Assembly (NCBI RefSeq): GCF_016921115.1
Contig: NZ_JAFFZS010000028.1
Coordinates: 45,530-109,529 of the forward strand
Source of the DNA: Streptomyces actuosus
GTDB lineage: Bacteria > Actinomycetota > Actinomycetes > Streptomycetales > Streptomycetaceae
Length of the DNA stretch: 64,000 bases
Reading direction: 5' to 3'
The notes under the pieces are model-generated. The model was not told the DNA's origin and did no database searches. It was given only the letters and a program-made list of their open reading frames with translations. A program made the translations under genes and the position numbers. This document shows, in pieces, positions 1-8,168 of the stretch (position 1 is its first letter; the number at the start of each line of letters is the position of its first letter).

Positions 1-294
1 GCCGGTATCGGGCTCGTGCTGGGCGGCAGCCAGGCTCTGTCCCGCTCGCTCTTCTCCCACCTCGTGCCGCCGGGCAAGGAGGCCGAGTACTTCTCCGCGT
101 ACGAGATGAGCGACCGCGGCATGAGCTGGCTGGGCCCGCTGCTGTTCGGGCTCACCTACCAGCTGACCGGGAGCTACCGGGACGCGATCATCTCCCTGGT
201 GGCGTTCTTCGTGATCGGGTTCGTGCTGCTCGCACGTGTCCCGGTACGGCGTGCGATCGGCGACGCGGGGAATCCGGTTCCCGAGAGGATTTAG
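1..294 (+). CDS. MFS transporter, 3' end only
   Basis: The last 97 codons of a membrane transporter that begins before the window. Two hydrophobic helices are visible (about residues 40-57 and 60-78 of the fragment), and the segment GGSQALSRSLFSHLVPPGKEAEYFS is the conserved loop of the Atg22/UMF1-type subfamily of the major facilitator superfamily. That subfamily is related to vacuolar amino-acid exporters; the bacterial substrate is generally unknown. The stop is TAG. The next gene, rbpA, lies 278 bases downstream on the same strand with its own promoter, so the two are probably separate units. The subfamily call is from motif memory. Confidence 0.85.
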   Translation, partial: AGIGLVLGGSQALSRSLFSHLVPPGKEAEYFSAYEMSDRGMSWLGPLLFGLTYQLTGSYRDAIISLVAFFVIGFVLLARVPVRRAIGDAGNPVPERI

Positions 295-572
295 CGCTCC
301 GGACGAAAGGGCGGTAGTGTACGCGTTTGGCCTGCCAGGCGTACCGTTACTGCGCGTCAAAGATGACGAGGCGCTGGGTGACATCCACTAGCAGACGTGA
401 CAAACCGGGCGCCGGTGGGTACGGACTGGTTGACAAGGCTGCGGCTACGACGGCGACGCATGACCCGGAACGGGACATCGGAACGGGAATCTTTACCGCC
501 GACCGGACGTTGACCGGATGACGACGACAGCGACACCTGTCCTGTGGGCGACAAGCCCGGGAGGCACGATTC
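295..572 (+). promoter_or_regulatory. rbpA upstream region with SigR-type promoter
   Basis: The 278-base leader of rbpA contains GGAAT at 486-490 and GTT at 509-511, separated by exactly 18 bases. This is the known consensus for SigR, the thiol-oxidative-stress sigma factor of Streptomyces. It sits about 60 bases before the rbpA ATG. rbpA is an established SigR target in S. coelicolor, so the match is expected. A TTGACA hexamer at 430-435 could belong to a second, housekeeping promoter, but I see no good -10 at the right spacing. Confidence 0.75.
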
Positions 573-947
573 ATGAGTGAGCGAGCTCTTCGCGGCACGC
601 GCCTCGTGGTGACCAGCTACGAGACGGACCGCGGCATCGACCTGGCCCCGCGCCAGGCCGTGGAGTACGCATGCGAGAAGGGGCACCGGTTCGAGATGCC
701 CTTCTCGGTCGAGGCGGAGATCCCGCCGGAGTGGGAGTGCAAGGTCTGTGGAGCCCAGGCACTCCTCGTGGACGGCGACGGGCCCGAGGAGAAGAAGGGC
801 AAGCCCGCGCGTACGCACTGGGACATGTTGATGGAGCGGCGCACCCGCGAGGAACTCGAAGAGGTCCTCGAGGAGCGGCTTGCGGTTCTCCGCTCGGGGG
901 CGATGAACCTCGCGGTCCATCCCCGCGACAGCCGCAAGAGCGCCTAG
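573..947 (+). CDS. rbpA: RNA polymerase-binding protein RbpA
   Basis: 124 residues, the normal length for RbpA, an actinobacterial transcription factor that binds RNA polymerase and group 1/2 sigma factors and stabilises the open complex. It also modulates rifampicin tolerance. The zinc-binding set C34, H38, C56 and C59 is intact. The basic linker and C-terminal sigma-interaction helix (EELEEVLEERLAVLRSG) are present. The ATG start follows a GGGAGGC-like ribosome-binding site. A SigR-type promoter lies upstream and a 22-bp perfect hairpin downstream, so the gene is probably monocistronic. Confidence 0.97.
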   Translation: MSERALRGTRLVVTSYETDRGIDLAPRQAVEYACEKGHRFEMPFSVEAEIPPEWECKVCGAQALLVDGDGPEEKKGKPARTHWDMLMERRTREELEEVLEERLAVLRSGAMNLAVHPRDSRKSA

Positions 948-981
948 TCCCGACACGGCTCGGACGGGTCACAGCACCACG

Positions 982-1034
982 CAGAGGACCGCGGGTGCCG
1001 TACATGCTTCACGTACGGCACCCGCGGTCCTCTG
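982..1034. terminator. Convergent terminator, 22-bp perfect stem
   Basis: The arms at 982-1003 and 1013-1034 are perfectly complementary over 22 bp with a 9-base loop. It lies 35 bases after the rbpA stop, between rbpA (+) and fxsA (-), and can work in both directions. There is no U-tract, as is usual in Streptomyces. Confidence 0.9.
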
Positions 1035-1345
1035 TGCTTCGGCATGCCCTGATCCACCGCTCCGGCCGCCGGGGGCGGGGCCGCGGTCGACGACAGTGGA
1101 GGGCCGGGTCACCGCGGTCCGCGCGCGGATCACCGCACCCGCCCCCACCGGTGCGTCGGCTGCCCCGTGCGGTCACCCCCCGGTCCCCGGGGCGAGGGGT
1201 CACCGGCAGGCGGGGGCGGGCACCGCGCCGGACCCAGCGGGAAGTCCGTCGGACGGTGGCGTGCACGCGTCGTCGCGCCGTCCCCCGCGGGGGGTCGGTG
1301 TGCGCGGAGCAGCGCGCGGGGCGGCACCGGCATGCCGGAAGAAGG
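1035..1345. other. Non-coding spacer between rbpA and fxsA
   Basis: About 310 bases of very GC-rich sequence between convergent genes. Open frames across it have the low-complexity R/P/G composition of noncoding high-GC DNA. I see no gene or further motif. Confidence 0.6.
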
Positions 1346-1909
1346 TCAACGCGTCAGCGGCGGCCGGGGCTCCTGCGGGGCGTCGTCCGGCTCCTCGTCG
1401 TGCCGGACGACCTCACCCTGGACGACCTTGCCGTCCGGGCGGTGGATGCGCGCCTGCTGGAAGGCGCCGCCGAAGCTGCCGGGGGCCGCGGCCCGCAGCC
1501 GGCGGTCGAAAGTGCGCTCGGCCCGCCGTCCCAGCGCCTTCTGGACCGGCGGAACCAGCAGGAGCAGGCCGACCGCGTCCGAGACGAGGCCCGGCACCAT
1601 CAGCAGCAGGCCGCCGAGCATCATGAAACCGTTGCCGCTGCTGCCCACCGGCGAGCCACCGCTCTGGAACGCCGCGTTGAGGCTCTGGAAGGCGCGCCGC
1701 CCGGCCCGCTTCACCACCACGGTGCCGAGGACCAGGCCGGCGAGCAGCAGGAAGAACACCGTCAGCCCGCTCGTCGCGCCCGCGACCAGGGTCAGCAGCC
1801 AGATCTCCAGCACCACCCACACGGCGATGCCGAGCGGCAGGAAGGTGCGCAGCCGGGAGCGGCGGGGCCGGGCCGCGGGGCCGGGAGGAGTCGAAGCGCC
1901 AGTCGTCAT
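1346..1909 (-). CDS. fxsA: FxsA family membrane protein
   Basis: 187 residues. A basic N-terminus is followed by hydrophobic helices at roughly residues 22-40, 45-63 and 95-120. The typical FxsA pattern is present: a short periplasmic turn after helix 1, then G-LVL-T, and the GGLLLMVPGLVSDAVGLLLL segment. FxsA in E. coli suppresses F-exclusion of phage T7; the cellular role is unclear. It lies 46 bases downstream of ppm1 on the same strand, so the two probably share a transcript. The charged C-terminal tail is variable in the family. Confidence 0.85.
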   Translation of the reverse strand: MTTGASTPPGPAARPRRSRLRTFLPLGIAVWVVLEIWLLTLVAGATSGLTVFFLLLAGLVLGTVVVKRAGRRAFQSLNAAFQSGGSPVGSSGNGFMMLGGLLLMVPGLVSDAVGLLLLVPPVQKALGRRAERTFDRRLRAAAPGSFGGAFQQARIHRPDGKVVQGEVVRHDEEPDDAPQEPRPPLTR

Positions 1910-1955
1910 GCATCCAGTGTGCCCGGACCCGACTCAATGGGCGACAAGCGGGTGA

Positions 1956-2774
1956 TCAGCCCTTGCTGTGCGGCTCCGGCGACGCCGGCTTCGCCTTGCC
2001 GGTGATCTTCTCGACCCGCTCCCCCACGCCCCACGCCGTGACCCGCCACAGCGCCTCCACGAGGATGTCGCGGCTCATCTTGGAGTCGCCCAGTTCGCGC
2101 TCGACGAAGGTGATGGGGACCTCGACGACGTGGTAACCGGCCTTGACGGCACGGCGCGCCAGGTCGACCTGGAAGCAGTAGCCCTGGGAGGCGACGTCGT
2201 CGAGCCCCAGCCCCCGGAGGGTCTCGGCGCGGAAGGCGCGGAAGCCGCCGGTGATGTCGCGCAGCGGCAGGTCGAGCGCGAGGCGGGAGTAGAGGCTGCC
2301 GCCGCGGGAGATGAACTCGCGGGACTTGGGCCAGTTCACCACCCGGCCGCCGGGTACCCAGCGGGAGCCGAGCACCAGGTCCGCGCCCTTGAGCGCGGTC
2401 AGCAGGCGGGGCAGTTCCTCGGGCTGGTGGGAGCCGTCGGCGTCCATCTCGACGAGGACGCCGTAGTCGTGCTCCATGCCCCAGCGGAAGCCCGCGAGGT
2501 AGGCGGCACCCAGGCCCTCCTTGCCTCTGCGGTGCAGGACGTGCACCTGGTCGTCGTCGGCGGCCAGTTCGTCCGCGAGCTTGCCGGTGCCGTCCGGGCT
2601 GTTGTCGTCGGCCACGAGGACGTGCGCGTCGGGGACCGCCTTCCGCACCCGGCCGACGACGGCCTTGATGTTCTCCGCCTCGTTGTAGGTCGGGATGATC
2701 ACCAATGCCGTGCCGAGCGGACCGAACTGCCTCCCCTGGGCCTTCGCCGCGAGGGTCCCGTCGCCGTCGTTCAC
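1956..2774 (-). CDS. ppm1: Polyprenol monophosphomannose synthase
   Basis: 272 residues from a GTG at 2774, chosen because an AAGGGG ribosome-binding site lies just upstream. The open frame runs further, but the extension is noncoding in character. It is a GT2-family glycosyltransferase of the DPM1 type. The nucleotide-binding motif IIPTYNEAENI, the metal-binding DADGSHQPEEL and GSRWVPGG are present. The enzyme transfers mannose from GDP-mannose to polyprenyl phosphate on the cytoplasmic face of the membrane. The product feeds protein O-mannosylation; in S. coelicolor Ppm1 is needed for phage phiC31 infection. There is no C-terminal membrane domain, so it is the soluble-catalytic form. Followed by fxsA. 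Confidence 0.92.
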   Translation of the reverse strand: MNDGDGTLAAKAQGRQFGPLGTALVIIPTYNEAENIKAVVGRVRKAVPDAHVLVADDNSPDGTGKLADELAADDDQVHVLHRRGKEGLGAAYLAGFRWGMEHDYGVLVEMDADGSHQPEELPRLLTALKGADLVLGSRWVPGGRVVNWPKSREFISRGGSLYSRLALDLPLRDITGGFRAFRAETLRGLGLDDVASQGYCFQVDLARRAVKAGYHVVEVPITFVERELGDSKMSRDILVEALWRVTAWGVGERVEKITGKAKPASPEPHSKG

Positions 2775-3315
2775 TGCTGCCCCTTCATGTCCGTACGCAG
2801 AGGTCCACCATAGTGGCCTCGGCCTGCGATGACGTGACAGGACGCTCGTATGGTGGTGTCGAATCCACAAGAGCGGGGTAGGTGTGCGCTTTTGGGCTTG
2901 TATGTACCGGGCCGGACGGAACCGGCGGCGGGCCGTCGGCGGGCCGCGCTGCGGATGGGGGCCCGGCGCCCTTCGGGCCGGCCCGGGACCCGCTGGCTGC
3001 GGACCGCCCGAAGGCCGTTGTCTACTGAGCGCCCGGGCCCCACCCGGGTCACACCTTCCCGACCGGTCGGAGCGTTCCCTCACCGGCGCGGGCGCTGAGC
3101 CTGGCTCCCTGACCCAGCGGCGCTCGGTGAGTGGGCGGACGTTCTCCGGTCGGGCGTCCGGTGGTGGACGGGCCGAACCTACCGGCCCCGGACCGTGCTC
3201 TGTCAACAGCCGTTCCACCTGCGCTTCGACCCGTGCGCCGCTGGTCAGGCGGGTGGAGGCGCAGGTCGCGCGACGCGGCCCCGCCACCCGTGGGGCACTC
3301 TGCCGACCCGCCGGA
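2775..3315 (-). promoter_or_regulatory. Long upstream region of ppm1 with a distant promoter candidate
   Basis: 541 bases without a convincing gene. On the minus strand TTGACA (3206-3201) and TAGGTT (3181-3176) are separated by 19 bases and resemble a housekeeping promoter, about 400 bases before the ppm1 GTG. A second relatively AT-rich patch lies at about 2800-2900. The region could carry a long leader or a small RNA. No hairpin strong enough to call a terminator was found. Confidence 0.4.
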
Positions 3316-4929
3316 TCACTCGCCCGGACGTACGTGCACCGTCCGTCCGCCGACCACCGTGCGCAGACAGACGGGCAGGTCCCGGCCCGGCGCCAGGTCG
3401 GGCAGGCCGGGGGTGCCGGAGCGGGGGTCGGTGGACCAGCGGGCCACCCGGTCGTCGGGGGCCTGCACGACCAGCTCTCCCGTGCGCCACACGGCGTAGT
3501 CCGCGGGGGCGCCCGGCACCAGGACGCCCGCATCGTCGCGTCCGACCGCCCGCCAGCCGCCGCGCGTATGGGCCGTGAAGGCGGCACGGACGGAGATGCG
3601 GTGCTCGGGGGTGCGGTGGAAGGCGGCCGCCCGGACCGTGCCCCACGGGTCCAGCGGGGTGACGGGGCTGTCGGACCCGAAGGCGAGCGGGACACCGGCG
3701 CGCAGCAGCGCGGCGAACGGGTTGAGGGTGCGGGCCCGCCGTACGCCCAGGCGCTGGGCGTACATGCCCTCCTCGCCGCCCCACAGCGCGTCGAAGGCGG
3801 GCTGGACCGAGGCGGTCAGACCGAGCTCGGCGAAGGCGGCGACGGTCTCGGGGGTGAGCATCTCGGCGTGCTCCACACGGTGCCGGGCGGCGCGGACGCG
3901 GGCGAGGCCGGTCTTCTCGGCGGCGGCCCGCATCCCCTCGACGACGGCTTCCACGGCGGCGTCGCCGATGGCGTGGAAGCCGGCCTGGAGTCCGGCCTCG
4001 GTGCAGGCCACGACGTGCGCGGCGACGGCGCCGGCGCCCAGGTGGGCGGTGCCGGTGTGGGCGGCGTCGGCGTACGGCTCGCGCAGGCAGGCGGTGTGGG
4101 ATCCGAGGGCACCGTCGGCGAAGAGGTCGCCGGCGGCTCCGACCGCGCCGAGCTCCCGCGCCCTGCCGACGTTCTGCTCCGCCCAGTAGCCGACCACCCG
4201 AGGGCCCGGGTCCTCGACGGCCAGGGCCAGCAGTCCGGTGAAGTCGTCCTCGGAGGAGATCTCGGGGCCGCCGCACTCGTGGACCGTGCCGATGCCGAGG
4301 GAGGCGGCATGCGCGAGGGCGGCGCGCTGGGCCTCGGTGCGCTGCTGCGGCGTCACGGCGGCGAGGGCGGCGGCGCGGACGGCGTGGTGGGCGTCGGCGG
4401 TGACCGGGCCGTCGGCCGGACGATCCGCCGCGTCGAGGCCCGGCGCCAGGTCCAGCAGGGCGGTGGTGACGACCGCCGAGTGCACGTCGATGCGGGACAG
4501 GTACAGGGGGCGCCCCGCGGTCGCCTCGTCCAGTTCGGCCCGGGTCGGCGGGCGCCCCCCGGGCCAGCGGGAGGCGTCCCAGCCGTGACCGAGCAGCACC
4601 CGGTCCCGCGGGCGGGCGGCGGCGAAGTCCCGGACGGCGGCGAGGGCGGCCTCCAGGGTCGGGGCGGCGGACAGATCCAGGCCGGTCAGCGCGAGGCCGG
4701 TGGCGGTGGTGTGGACGTGAGCGTCCGTGAAGGCGGGGGTGACAAGGGCGCCGTCCAGGTCCACCACCTCGTCGACGCCGTCGGCGAAGGCGTCGGCCGC
4801 GCCCTCGGAGCCGACCCAGGCCACCTGGCCGCGCTCGACGACCATGGCCGTCGCGAACGGGTCGGCGGGGCTGTGGACCTCTCCGCGGCGCAGGAGGACG
4901 GTCTTCGGCTGGGCGGCACTCTCACTCAT
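3316..4929 (-). CDS. Amidohydrolase family protein, YtcJ/ADAM type
   Basis: 537 residues. The start is ATG at 4929; a GTG two codons upstream is possible and the ribosome-binding site is weak. The composite beta-domain at the N-terminus is followed by the metal-binding HxH in FTDAHVHTT. The later GFHAIGDAAVEAV segment and the terminal Asp motif in AFGSDSPVTPLDPW are the marks of amidohydrolase family 3 (PF07969). The family hydrolyses N-substituted formamide or amide bonds; the substrate cannot be read from sequence. It lies downstream of an Lrp-type regulator on the same strand with a 287-base gap, and a 5-4-5 palindrome sits just before its start. Confidence 0.88.
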   Translation of the reverse strand: MSESAAQPKTVLLRRGEVHSPADPFATAMVVERGQVAWVGSEGAADAFADGVDEVVDLDGALVTPAFTDAHVHTTATGLALTGLDLSAAPTLEAALAAVRDFAAARPRDRVLLGHGWDASRWPGGRPPTRAELDEATAGRPLYLSRIDVHSAVVTTALLDLAPGLDAADRPADGPVTADAHHAVRAAALAAVTPQQRTEAQRAALAHAASLGIGTVHECGGPEISSEDDFTGLLALAVEDPGPRVVGYWAEQNVGRARELGAVGAAGDLFADGALGSHTACLREPYADAAHTGTAHLGAGAVAAHVVACTEAGLQAGFHAIGDAAVEAVVEGMRAAAEKTGLARVRAARHRVEHAEMLTPETVAAFAELGLTASVQPAFDALWGGEEGMYAQRLGVRRARTLNPFAALLRAGVPLAFGSDSPVTPLDPWGTVRAAAFHRTPEHRISVRAAFTAHTRGGWRAVGRDDAGVLVPGAPADYAVWRTGELVVQAPDDRVARWSTDPRSGTPGLPDLAPGRDLPVCLRTVVGGRTVHVRPGE

Positions 4930-4950
4930 GGGCACCAGTCTCGCGCCTGA

Positions 4951-4964
4951 CGGAATGCGTTCCG
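4951..4964. promoter_or_regulatory. Possible operator before the amidohydrolase
   Basis: The palindrome CGGAATGCGTTCCG (5-4-5) lies 22 bases upstream of the amidohydrolase start. The neighbouring Lrp-type regulator is a natural candidate to bind it, but this is an inference from position only. Confidence 0.3.
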
Positions 4965-5216
4965 CACCCAGGTCGGCGCGCACGGGGCGGCCACGGGCGC
5001 ACGAGGCCGGAGACAGGCGGGACCGGCACCGCCCCGGCGACCTCCGGGAGCGCACCGGCCGGCGGCCGTCGCTCGGCGTCAACCGGCCGTCCGACCTCTG
5101 CGGCGGGCGCACAGCGGCCCGGGCGGAGCGGGTGGCGGCTGCGCGGACCTCCCACCTCCGCGGCGGCCGCGCACCGCCCCCTGCCGGGCCGGGGCGCCCG
5201 GCGTCCGCAGGCGGGG

Positions 5217-5657
5217 TCAGATGCGCGGCGGCCGTGCCTCGTAGGGGGTCGACAGCACCACCGTGGTCCGGGTCGACACGCCGGCCAGCGACCGGACCCG
5301 CGCCAGCAGCTCCTCCAGTTCGTGCGGCGTGGCCACGCGAACCTTCAGGATGTAGTTCTCGTCGCCCGCGACGCTGTGGCACGCCTCGATCTCGGGCACA
5401 CCGCCCAGGCGGTCGGCGATGTCGTCGGGGGCGCTCGGGTCGAAGGGCTTGACCGAGATGAAGGCGGTCAGGGGCAGCCCGACGGCTTCCGGGTCGACGA
5501 CGGCGGCGTACCCGCGGATGACGCCGCGCTGCTCCAGCCGGCGCACTCTCTGGTGCACGGCCGACGTGGACAGGCCCGTGGCCTTGCCCAGGTCTGTGTA
5601 GCTCATCCGCCCGTCCTTGACGAGCAGCTGCACGATCTGACGGTCCAGCTCCTCCAT
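5217..5657 (-). CDS. Lrp/AsnC family transcriptional regulator
   Basis: 146 residues from ATG at 5657, where the family N-terminus MEELDRQIVQLLVKDGRMSY begins; the longer open frame is noncoding. An N-terminal winged HTH (about 5-55, SYTDLGKATGLSTSAVHQRVRRLE) is followed by the RAM ligand-binding domain (about 65-140). Such proteins form octamers or dimers that sense amino acids and control transport or catabolism genes. The amidohydrolase lies next downstream. The ligand is unknown. Confidence 0.92.
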   Translation of the reverse strand: MEELDRQIVQLLVKDGRMSYTDLGKATGLSTSAVHQRVRRLEQRGVIRGYAAVVDPEAVGLPLTAFISVKPFDPSAPDDIADRLGGVPEIEACHSVAGDENYILKVRVATPHELEELLARVRSLAGVSTRTTVVLSTPYEARPPRI

Positions 5658-5926
5658 GGCGCAAGAACCTACAGTGCCGCTGATCTCCTCGGATACCTGT
5701 GCAGCCCCGGTCACACCCGGTTCGTGATGTGGTGCGGGAGGGCGGCACCCGGCGGGCCGGGGCGAACCGGGGGTCGCCGGGCACCTGCACCCGGCATGTG
5801 ACCAACACCACATCCTCTGCGGCGGCTCCGTAATGGTCTCGTGATTACCGCGGAGACGGGGCGGGAAGTGCTTGCTGTGGTCGAGGCCGCAGCGCCTTCA
5901 CGGCCCAGCACAAGGGGGAGAATCCC

Positions 5927-6367
5927 ATGCAGAGTCTTAAGCGCCCAGGTCGTTCCGTGTCCAAGCGGCAGCAGCCGGCCGTCGAGCCCGAGCCGGAGGG
6001 CGTCGAACCCGACGCCTACGACGGGGACGACGACACCGACGCCTACGACACCTTCGAGATGTACCGGGTGATCTGCCCGGACTGCGCCCAGCCCATCGCG
6101 CTGCTGGCGGACGAGGAGGTCCTGCCGGAGCACGCGCTGTGCGCCTCGCCGTGGAACCCGTTCGGGCTCACGGTGTGCGCCGGGACCGGCCGCCGCGCGT
6201 CGGACGCCCGGCCCGCCGACGAGAGCTTCGAGCCCCAGGAGCAGGACACCGCCCTGCTGCTGACGCTGCCTCGGGGGCTCGACTGGCGGACGCAGCCCTT
6301 CTCCCACGTGGGTGGCCCGGGCTCACGCCCGATGCGCGTACCCGAGATGCGCCGCGACGCCGCCTGA
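5927..6367 (+). CDS. Hypothetical protein with a Cys cluster
   Basis: 146 residues. The ATG is preceded by AAGGGGGAG, a near-ideal ribosome-binding site. An acidic Asp/Glu/Tyr-rich stretch (about 20-45) is followed by CPDC (about 50) and a further Cys at about 72 and 86, which could bind a metal. The C-terminus ends in a proline- and arginine-rich tail. Codon use is typical of Streptomyces and a strong hairpin follows the stop, supporting a real gene. I do not recognise a named family. It is divergent from the Lrp gene. Confidence 0.75.
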   Translation: MQSLKRPGRSVSKRQQPAVEPEPEGVEPDAYDGDDDTDAYDTFEMYRVICPDCAQPIALLADEEVLPEHALCASPWNPFGLTVCAGTGRRASDARPADESFEPQEQDTALLLTLPRGLDWRTQPFSHVGGPGSRPMRVPEMRRDAA

Positions 6368-6395
6368 GCGGCCCTCTCCCCACTCCCGCGTACGA

Positions 6396-6431
6396 CCCGC
6401 ACCGCGGCACGGCGGCACGCCGTGGTGCGGG
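6396..6431 (+). terminator. Terminator of the Cys-cluster gene
   Basis: The arms at 6396-6408 and 6419-6431 pair over 13 positions with one mismatch and a 10-base loop, 28 bases after the stop at 6367. Confidence 0.75.
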
Positions 6432-6690
6432 CCCGGCGAGGGGTCGGACAGGAGCCGCGGCACCCGGTACGGGACGGGGACGCGAACCGCACGGAGCGGG
6501 CCCTGCGCCGGCGCAGGAGGGGACCGGCACCGGCGCACGCTCCGCGCCCGATGCGAACCACGCCCCCGAGAACGTTGATTGGCGCTGCATCAGTTCCACC
6601 GTGGCCGCCGGCGCACCACGGGGAGCCCGCGAACTCACGGCCGAATCGCAGCGGCGGTGACCTGCCTGCCCGGTTCCGCGTTGGCCCGGT
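6432..6690. other. Non-coding region before the next small gene
   Basis: High-GC spacer. A slightly AT-richer patch near 6565-6600 (AACGTTGATT...) may hold a promoter for the gene at 6691, but no convincing -35/-10 pair is visible. Confidence 0.4.
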
Positions 6691-7050
6691 ATGACCGCCA
6701 CCTCTTCGGCGACCGGGCGTCAGCGGTTCCTCTTCGTCCCGGTGCCCGCAAAATCGGTTCCGCCGACGCCTCCGCGACTTCCCGACCCGCCCATCTACCG
6801 CGAGATGATGCGGACCTGGGCCGACCGCGGCCGCACCCTGCCGGGCCGTCACGACCCCGAGTGGGTGCGGCTGGCGGCGCCGCAGGTGCGGCCGGGGCAG
6901 TTCAGCGGGCTGCGGGGCCACACGGCGACGGGCGAGGACCGTCCGCGTGATCAGCTGGGTGCCCTCGACAACCGGGAGCGCCAGAGCCCATGGCCGCGTT
7001 CGGCGTCGGACCCGGTCGCGGAAGGCCGCCGGTCGACGGCCGCGGTGTGA
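6691..7050 (+). CDS. Small hypothetical protein
   Basis: 119 residues. The first ~75 residues (LPDPPIYREMMRTW, GRTLPGRHDPEWVRLAA) have protein-like composition and I believe resemble a short conserved Streptomyces family. The last ~45 residues look like read-through of noncoding high-GC DNA, so the gene may have been shorter or the 3' end altered. The ATG lacks a good ribosome-binding site. It runs towards the TetR gene. No function is suggested. Confidence 0.5.
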   Translation: MTATSSATGRQRFLFVPVPAKSVPPTPPRLPDPPIYREMMRTWADRGRTLPGRHDPEWVRLAAPQVRPGQFSGLRGHTATGEDRPRDQLGALDNRERQSPWPRSASDPVAEGRRSTAAV

Positions 7051-7101
7051 GGACGCCCCGTGGTGCGGCTCGGACGAGGGGGCGGGGGCGGGCGGCCTTC
7101 C

Positions 7102-7794
7102 CTACAGGTCGCGGCGGGCCGGCTCCGGCGCGGGGTAGGCGGGGTCGAGTTCCTCGATGGCGCGCAGAGTGCCACCGAGCATTCTCACCAGCAGCTCGCG
7201 CATGGAGTCGCGGGAGAGTTCGGGGCGGTCGATCCAGTCCAGGGTGGCTCCCTCGACGCCGCACAGCCAGGCGAGCAGACCCATGCGGGCGGCCGGGGCG
7301 ACGTCGCTGCGGCCGTAGGCGGCCTCGGCGATGGTAGCGACGATCGCCTCGCGCACCGAGTCCCGGATCGCGTGCACCTCGGCGTCGAAGCCGACACCGC
7401 CGCTGACGATCGTGCGGTAGGCGGCCTGGTTGGACTCGGCGTAGCGCAGATAGCTGTCGACGGTGCGGTGGGCCCGGTCCACCCGGGCCAGTTCGAGGCC
7501 GCTCGCCGCGAACGACACCAGGTCGGCCACGGATTCCTGGATGATGGCCAGGTAGTAACCCCTCTTGGACTGGAAGTAGTAGTAGATCAGTCCCTTGGCG
7601 ACACGGGCCTGGCGGGCGATGTCGTCCATGGAGAGCGCGTCGTACGACGTGTCGGCGAACAGCCTCCGCCCGATTGCGAGGAGTTCGGCCCGGCGTGCCA
7701 GCGAGCGCTCGGTGCCGCGTGCCCGGATGGGGGTTCCCCCTGCTGGGAGCGGCCGGGGAAGTGCAGCGACATCGCGCTGACGGCTGATATTCAA
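7102..7794 (-). CDS. TetR family transcriptional regulator
   Basis: 230 residues from a TTG at 7794. This is the only initiation codon available before the HTH: no ATG or GTG occurs in the first 30 codons, and an AGGG sequence lies 7 bases upstream. The TetR HTH is at about 50-80 (MDDIARQARVAKGLIYYYF). A helical ligand-binding domain of the FadR/AcrR sort fills the rest. The N-terminal 25 residues are encoded partly by a G/C-rich element resembling a small palindrome dispersed in Streptomyces genomes. No obvious target is adjacent; it is probably autoregulated. Confidence 0.9.
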   Translation of the reverse strand: MNISRQRDVAALPRPLPAGGTPIRARGTERSLARRAELLAIGRRLFADTSYDALSMDDIARQARVAKGLIYYYFQSKRGYYLAIIQESVADLVSFAASGLELARVDRAHRTVDSYLRYAESNQAAYRTIVSGGVGFDAEVHAIRDSVREAIVATIAEAAYGRSDVAPAARMGLLAWLCGVEGATLDWIDRPELSRDSMRELLVRMLGGTLRAIEELDPAYPAPEPARRDL

Positions 7795-8168
7795 TTTCGA
7801 CCCTGGGTTCCTACGGGCGGCGGGACATCCGCAGTATGGCAGGTCGCATATGCCTCAGGTCACAGCAGTCCGCCGTCCGGGATCACAGCAGCCGCAGCCG
7901 GGTCACGGGCACGGCCGTCACGGCCGCCGGGACCCGCCCCACGGCGTGTTCGAGGAGTGCCGGGCCGTCGTCGTGGGGGCCGCCGGTGGGACGCGGAGGG
8001 GTGTCTCCCGGTGTGCGCTCACCGCGTCTGCCCGAGGTGGTCGTGCCCGGCGTGCCCGGCTCTGCCCCGCCGACGTGTCCCCCTGCCACCGGCGAGACGG
8101 TCCTGTCGGAGAGGCCGGTCGCGGTCCCACGGCCCCCGGACGATCCCCGGGGGCCGTCCCGGACCGCT
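7795..8168. other. Spacer between the peptidase and TetR genes
   Basis: 374 bases between two minus-strand genes. It contains the TetR upstream region (about 7795-7850, moderately AT-rich near TATTCAATTTCG) and the terminator of the peptidase at its far end. No gene seen. Confidence 0.5.
8129..8157 (-). terminator. Terminator of the C39-type peptidase gene
   Basis: A perfect 11-bp stem (8129-8139 with 8147-8157) and 7-base loop, 12 bases downstream of the stop at 8169. Confidence 0.85.

Noticed and set aside
430..435. Second rbpA promoter from TTGACA
   Set aside because: No acceptable -10 hexamer at 16-19 bases; mentioned in the feature but not called.
1956..3695. A 579-codon open frame containing ppm1
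   Set aside because: Only the last 272 codons match the glycosyltransferase; the extension has the R/P/G/S composition of noncoding high-GC DNA and overlaps the end of the amidohydrolase. The GTG at 2774 has a good ribosome-binding site.
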